This document shows, piece after piece, positions 29,814 to 34,068 of a DNA stretch of 34,068 nt. The stretch is from Oscillospiraceae bacterium (lineage in GTDB: Bacteria; Bacillota; Clostridia; Oscillospirales; UBA929): assembly GCA_031265355.1 (NCBI GenBank), contig JAISCT010000061.1:1-34068 (forward strand), written 5' to 3'. The notes below the pieces were generated by a model. It searched no databases. It saw nothing but the letters and a program-made list of their open reading frames with translations, and was not told the DNA's origin. Position 1 is the first letter of the stretch. Every line of letters starts with the position of its first letter. The translations under genes were made by a program, and so were the position numbers.

Positions 29814-31028
29814 ATGAATACCACGCCGCAGAGCAACCGCCTCACCGTATCGATCTTCGGGCGGTGCAACGCCGGAAAATCGGCGCTGTTCAACGCCATC
29901 ACCAACACGGAAAACGCCATTGTGTCCGACATGCCGGGCACCACCACCGACCCCGTCAGCAAGAGCATGGAACTGCTGCCGCACGGCCCCATCGTGCTCA
30001 TCGACACGGCGGGGCTGGGCGACGACAGCGCGCTGGGCGCGGCCCGCATCAAAAAGACGCAGTCCATTTTAAACCGTACCGACTTGGCTCTGTACGCCAT
30101 CGACGCGCAGGCGCCCGCGCTGGACGACTACCGGGACTTCGCGCAGGAATTTGCCCGGCGCGCGCTGCCTTGCCTGCCGCTGATCACCAAGAGCGACGCC
30201 GTACCGGCGGCCGCGCTTGCGACGCTGTCCGCACAGGTCCCGGACGCGCTGCCCGTCTCCGACCGCCGGCCGGAGGAACTCATACGGGTGAAGGCCGAGA
30301 TGTCCCGACGGTTGGATACGCTCCGGGAGGACCGCCCGATGCTGCGGGACCTGCTGCCCGCCGGTGCGGTCGTCGTCATGGTGGTGCCGGTGGACAGCGA
30401 GGCGCCTCGGGGCCGGCTGATCCTGCCTCAGGTCCAGCTCATTCGGGAGTGCCTGGACGGCGGCCACCGCTGCCATGTCACAACGGAGAAGGAACTGCCG
30501 CAGGCGCTTCGCGAGCTCAAACGGGTGGACCTGGTGGTGACAGACTCTCAGGCGTTCGCACTCGTGGCCCGCACTGTGCCGGCGGAGATCCCGCTTACCG
30601 GGTTTTCCATCTTGATGGCCCGGCAAAAGAGCGATTTGTCCGTACTATTGGCAGGTGCGCAGGCGGTCTCCGATCTGCAAGACGGCGACCGGGTGCTCAT
30701 CGCGGAGACCTGCACTCACAACCACAGCCACGAGGACATTGGCCGGGTGAAGATCCCGGCGCTGCTGCAAAAGACGACGGGCAGGGCGCTGCATCTGGAC
30801 TTCGCGGCCGGGCGAGACTATCCGGAGCGGCTGGAGGACTACGCGCTCGTCATCCACTGCGGTGGCTGCATGATCTCCCGCGTGGAGATGATGAACCGGA
30901 TCCGGACCGCCCGGGACAAACAGGTGCCCATCACAAACTACGGCCTGTTCCTCGCCCACTGCCACGGGATCCTTGAGAGGAGCACGGCGCCGCTGCGCGC
31001 CGCCGGGGAGGTGCCGCTCCATGTCTGA
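29814..31028 (+). CDS. hydF: [FeFe]-hydrogenase maturation GTPase/scaffold HydF
   Basis: A scaffold on which HydE and HydG products build the 2Fe precursor before transfer to hydrogenase. In this 404-residue protein the N-terminal GTPase domain has P-loop GRCNAGKS (about 16-23), switch PGTTTDP, DTAG and TKSD (normally NKxD). A dimerisation domain follows, and the C-terminal cluster-binding residues are CTHNHSHEDIG and, about 50 residues on, HCGGC, as in all HydF. ATG 29814 has AAAAGGGG at proper distance; ATG 29805 overlaps that site. Its stop overlaps hydE. Confidence 0.95.
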   Translation: MNTTPQSNRLTVSIFGRCNAGKSALFNAITNTENAIVSDMPGTTTDPVSKSMELLPHGPIVLIDTAGLGDDSALGAARIKKTQSILNRTDLALYAIDAQAPALDDYRDFAQEFARRALPCLPLITKSDAVPAAALATLSAQVPDALPVSDRRPEELIRVKAEMSRRLDTLREDRPMLRDLLPAGAVVVMVVPVDSEAPRGRLILPQVQLIRECLDGGHRCHVTTEKELPQALRELKRVDLVVTDSQAFALVARTVPAEIPLTGFSILMARQKSDLSVLLAGAQAVSDLQDGDRVLIAETCTHNHSHEDIGRVKIPALLQKTTGRALHLDFAAGRDYPERLEDYALVIHCGGCMISRVEMMNRIRTARDKQVPITNYGLFLAHCHGILERSTAPLRAAGEVPLHV

Positions 31029-32097
31029 TACACCGGCCCGGCCGGTTCCGCCGCTGCGCCTCGATAGTGACACAGACCTGCTCCGGATGATCCAAACCGA
31101 CGACCCGGCGGAGATGGAGGCCCTGTTTCGTAGCGCCCACGCCGTGCGCCGGCGCCACTACGGGGACGGCGTCTACTTTCGGGGTCTGATCGAATTTACC
31201 AATTATTGTAAAAACGACTGTTACTACTGCGGCATCCGCCGCAGCAACGCGAAGCTGACGCGTTACCGATTGAGCCAGCCGCAGATTCTGGACTGCTGCC
31301 GGCAGGGAGACGCGCTGGGCTACCGCACCTTCGTTTTGCAGGGCGGGGAGGACCCTCACTGCACCGACGCGTGGATGGAGTCGGTGGTCCGGGCCATTCG
31401 GGCGGAGTTTCCGCACCACGCCATCACATTGTCCCTCGGGGAACGGAGCCGCGCGAGTTACGAGCGGCTGTTTTGCGCGGGGGCGGACCGCTATTTGCTG
31501 CGCCACGAGACGGCGGATGAAATCCATTACGGTCGGCTGCACCCCGCGTCCATGCGCCTGCGTGCACGCAAACAGTGTCTGTTCGTCCTCCGGGAGATCG
31601 GTTACCAGGTGGGCGCCGGCTTCATGGTTGGCTCCCCGTTTCAGACGGCGGCAGAGCTGCTCCGGGATTTGCGCTTTCTGCAGGAGCTTGCGCCCCAGAT
31701 GGTGGGCATCGGCCCGTTCATCCCACAGGCGGACACGCCCTTTGGCCGGTACCCGGGCGGGACGCTGACGATGACGCTGAAGATGGTGGCGCTGAGCCGC
31801 CTGCTGCTGCCCACGGCGCTGATCCCCGCCACGACTGCGCTGGGGACAATAGCCCCCGACGGACGGGAACGGGGTCTTCTGGCCGGGGCCAATGTTGTGA
31901 TGCCCAACCTTTCCCCCCAGCAGGTGCGCAAACAGTACGCGCTCTACGACAACAAAATCTGCACGGGCGACGAGGCGGCCGAGTGCCGGGCCTGCCTCGA
32001 GAGGCGCATCCGGTCCTACGGTCTGGCACCCGACCTCTCCCGAGGGGACTGCGCGGGCTGGCGGACCGATGCCCGGTACACCGGCGCGCCGGCGTGA
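31021..32097 (+). CDS. hydE: [FeFe]-hydrogenase maturase HydE
   Basis: A radical SAM enzyme that acts on the HydG synthon to form the dithiomethylamine-bridged precursor. In the 358-residue protein the motif FTNYCKNDCYYCGIRRSN holds Cys63, Cys67 and Cys70. LQGGEDP, SLGERS and YLLRHETAD correspond to conserved barrel strands, and GIGPFIPQADTPFG is a strong HydE hallmark. GGGGAGGTG precedes ATG 31021, which overlaps hydF by 8 nt. It ends 4 nt before the convergent CBS gene, with no terminator between them. Confidence 0.95.
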   Translation: MSDTPARPVPPLRLDSDTDLLRMIQTDDPAEMEALFRSAHAVRRRHYGDGVYFRGLIEFTNYCKNDCYYCGIRRSNAKLTRYRLSQPQILDCCRQGDALGYRTFVLQGGEDPHCTDAWMESVVRAIRAEFPHHAITLSLGERSRASYERLFCAGADRYLLRHETADEIHYGRLHPASMRLRARKQCLFVLREIGYQVGAGFMVGSPFQTAAELLRDLRFLQELAPQMVGIGPFIPQADTPFGRYPGGTLTMTLKMVALSRLLLPTALIPATTALGTIAPDGRERGLLAGANVVMPNLSPQQVRKQYALYDNKICTGDEAAECRACLERRIRSYGLAPDLSRGDCAGWRTDARYTGAPA

Positions 32098-32101
32098 CGC
32101 G

Positions 32102-32530
32102 TCAGTGCGCGCGCGAAGCGGCGGAGATCTCCGAGAGCGCCTTCGAGGCCTCCATGTCAAACCGGTGGTGCCGGGCCATGTCGCCGAGCGCCAGCATGCC
32201 CACGACGCGGCCGTCCACCACCACCGGCAGTCGGCGCACCCGCCGCTCGGCCATCAGGCGGGTGGCCTCGCGCACATCCTCCCCGGGCGCCACGCCGATT
32301 ACCCCGCGCGACATGATCTCCCGCACCCGGGTCTCTTCCGGGGCACTCTCGGCGGCCACACAGCGCAGCACGATGTCCCGGTCGGTAACGATCCCGCGCA
32401 GGCAGCCGTCTTCGGTGCAGACCGGCAGGGCGCCGATGTTGTGCCGGTCCAGCAGTCGGGCCGCCGCCGAGGCAGATTCGTCCGGCAGGACGCTGATCAC
32501 ATGGGGGCTCATGAGTTCCGATACCAGCAT
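32102..32530 (-). CDS. Stand-alone CBS-domain-pair protein
   Basis: A 142-residue cytoplasmic protein made only of two CBS domains: VSELMSPHVISVLPDESASAAARLLDRHNIGALPV...GIVTDRDIVLR and VREIMSRGVIGVAPGEDVREATRLMAERRVRRLPVV...GMLALGD. Such pairs bind adenine nucleotides and regulate partners; the partner here is unknown. GGGAGGA is 6 nt before ATG. A TATAAT lies at 32636-32641 on this strand, over the stop of the M56 gene, without a convincing -35. It converges with hydE. Confidence 0.9.
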   Translation of the reverse strand: MLVSELMSPHVISVLPDESASAAARLLDRHNIGALPVCTEDGCLRGIVTDRDIVLRCVAAESAPEETRVREIMSRGVIGVAPGEDVREATRLMAERRVRRLPVVVDGRVVGMLALGDMARHHRFDMEASKALSEISAASRAH

Positions 32531-32636
32531 GGTATTCCTCCCTGTGCCTTCAATGTTTTGTGGTTTGATGCCTCTAACAACCGATTTGGGTGTAAAAAGT
32601 ACGCCCGGCGCAACGCCGACGCGTTTCGCGTGTACA

Positions 32637-34068
32637 TTATAAATCCAGTATGCGCCGCAGGCGCGTTTTTTTATGCACAGACGCTTTGTCTTCTGTCATA
32701 TTGAAATCCGTAATATCACCTGTGAGCGGAGCTTGGACATAATCACGAGACGCGGCCGCCGATTCATATTCCCCCACACTCACTTCGTTTATACGCCAGC
32801 CGTTGCCGTTATCCGTTACAAGTTTGAGCGTAATGGGCTGTATAGCCGCCGCACCGCCATTCACGGCTTCAACGCTTGTAATCCAGATGATGTTTCCATA
32901 AACAGCCCAGTTGTTTATATCAAATTTACTGAGCTTTGTTACATCAATCCGGTCAGGCCATGGGCTTGACACAGCCCTGCCCAGGGCTGTGTCAGGGTTT
33001 GTCGCCCACATTTCCAGCAATTCCGGCGTCAGGAAGTCAGAGTAATATCCGCGAATCTGACTTGCCGCCTCTTCCTGCGGAACCATGAGTCGAACCTCTG
33101 AAATCTGCGCGCCGAATGCACTCACAAATTCTTGAATGCTATCCTCCTCAAAGTTTGGGTCATAAAGTGGTGCGGCGGCTTCTGATGGCGTTTCGGCTTG
33201 CGCTGGCTGTATGAATACTGCCAGCGCCGCCGTCTCGAAGTCACTTTGGAAATCCTCCCATGTAAGGCCGAAGTTTCCAATAAAATCGCCGGTCTGCTCT
33301 TTGTTGATAGTTACTCCTGACGTATAAGCCGCCTTATCAAGCTTGCCGTCGCTCGGAGTGTTTCGGAAAGCAAAGCTGACCTCTTCCAGATTGTCAATCA
33401 GGGCAAACAGCAATGCGGCATTTGTTGGCTGGGCGGTGATATTCCGCTCCCGCTCTGCGCCGTCCTGCTCGTAATAGAGCGTCAATGTATACGGCCCGGC
33501 GCCGTAGTCGTCGCCTATGGAGAAAAATCGTTGCGTCAATTCATCGCCGAGCGGCGGCAGAAGGTCTATTATCTTCCCGACAGCACTGTTGTTTCCGACG
33601 TAGGGCGTTCGCAGTAATGACAATGCCCTCAAATTGTCATCCATAGTCATCGGGAAAAGGCGGCTCTCTCCATTCACAGCGAAGCCCACCGTCAACACAG
33701 CGACAAGCGCGACCGCCGCGGCCATGATTATCCGCGAGGATTTCTTGAAATTCAGCACATTCTTAATCCGCTCCTTGATATCGCTCTCACCGAACGCCAA
33801 AGGCGACGCGCTGAATATCCGTCGGTTCATTGACAGCGACAGAAGCGTTTGCGAATAGTCCGCCTTGACGCCCATACCGAGTTCGCGTAAAACGCGCTCA
33901 TCACAGGACATCTCCATATCGGCGCAGAGCAGCATGAACGCGGCCCAAACAAGCGGGTTGAACCAATGTAGGCACAGAAGTGCGAACGCGAGCAGTTTCA
34001 CAAGATAATCGCACCGCTTGATGTGCGTTTGCTCGTGAAGCATGACATAGCGCAGCTCTTCCTCCGTC
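32637..34068 (-). CDS. BlaR1-type M56 membrane peptidase with extracellular sensor domain (5' end outside window)
   Basis: Partial: the coding frame continues past the right edge, so the first membrane helices are missing. The visible part starts EEELRYVMLHEQTHIKRCDYLVK, with the zinc motif HEQTH and the family's second part ADMEMSCDERVLRELG, as in BlaR1/MecR1. Next come the LSMNRR-type segment and KERIKNVLNFKKSSR, one membrane helix (IIMAAAVALVAVLTVGF), and a 340-residue extracytoplasmic region resembling DUF4825-type sensors rather than a penicillin-binding domain. Such proteins sense envelope stress or antibiotics and cleave a BlaI-like repressor, which would be expected outside the window. 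The C-terminus KKTRLRRILDL overlaps a + strand terminator. Confidence 0.88.
   Translation of the reverse strand, partial: TEEELRYVMLHEQTHIKRCDYLVKLLAFALLCLHWFNPLVWAAFMLLCADMEMSCDERVLRELGMGVKADYSQTLLSLSMNRRIFSASPLAFGESDIKERIKNVLNFKKSSRIIMAAAVALVAVLTVGFAVNGESRLFPMTMDDNLRALSLLRTPYVGNNSAVGKIIDLLPPLGDELTQRFFSIGDDYGAGPYTLTLYYEQDGAERERNITAQPTNAALLFALIDNLEEVSFAFRNTPSDGKLDKAAYTSGVTINKEQTGDFIGNFGLTWEDFQSDFETAALAVFIQPAQAETPSEAAAPLYDPNFEEDSIQEFVSAFGAQISEVRLMVPQEEAASQIRGYYSDFLTPELLEMWATNPDTALGRAVSSPWPDRIDVTKLSKFDINNWAVYGNIIWITSVEAVNGGAAAIQPITLKLVTDNGNGWRINEVSVGEYESAAASRDYVQAPLTGDITDFNMTEDKASVHKKTRLRRILDL
32652..32672 (+). terminator. Rho-independent terminator
   Basis: GCGCC, loop GCA, GGCGC, G and seven T residues. 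It reads on the + strand, antisense to the last codons of the M56 gene. It is the first canonical + terminator after hydE, 555 nt past its stop, so hyd transcripts may run antisense through the CBS gene. Confidence 0.7.

Overview
The window reads as the chromosome of a GC-rich Gram-positive anaerobe, most likely a clostridial (Firmicutes) lineage. The support is a fused SecDF, S-layer-homology (SLH) proteins, the [FeFe]-hydrogenase maturases HydG/HydF/HydE, an OpuC-type osmolyte importer with a BusR-like regulator, a BlaR1-type M56 protein, consensus sigma-A promoters and strong AGGAGG-type ribosome sites. I cannot name the species. No rRNA, tRNA or CRISPR array is visible.

Layout: 1-435 holds no certain gene but is full of hairpins and one copy of a 74-bp repeat. 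A small membrane protein and secDF follow (460-3177), then a V4R-domain protein and a GGDEF protein (3610-5446). queH (-) and mnmE (+) diverge from a shared promoter region (5764-7962). Two tandem SLH proteins lie at 8137-10974. 11124-15200 is a patchwork of accessory genes and relics: flavodoxin plus OhrR-type regulator, DUF1016 and XRE relics, a frameshifted HD hydrolase gene, an alpha/beta hydrolase and a methyltransferase. A response regulator, histidine kinase and HtrA protease run leftward (15212-18995), divergent from hisS-aspS (19231-22337). An AT-rich acquired segment (about 22395-24200) carries a nucleotide-hydrolase-like gene behind a foldable leader, then a truncated membrane-protein gene. 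A c-di-AMP-type osmolyte module (busR, opuCA, opuCB, opuCC; 24327-27819, -) is followed by hydG-hydF-hydE (28256-32097, +), a convergent CBS protein, and an M56/BlaR1 gene cut by the right edge.

Two small non-coding repeat families thread through the window. Family A (74 bp, four copies) consists of two strong hairpins. Three copies lie in transcribed leaders, gaps or 3' regions and read the same way relative to transcription; one supplies the hydG stop codon and another sits in the busR leader. Family B (157 bp, two copies, three differences by eye) has 18-bp terminal inverted repeats and TAA on both sides, as a MITE would.

The most interesting items are the acquired nucleotide-hydrolase-like gene with its foldable leader, the orientation-biased family A repeats, the BusR/OpuC operator, and the recent small-element insertions.
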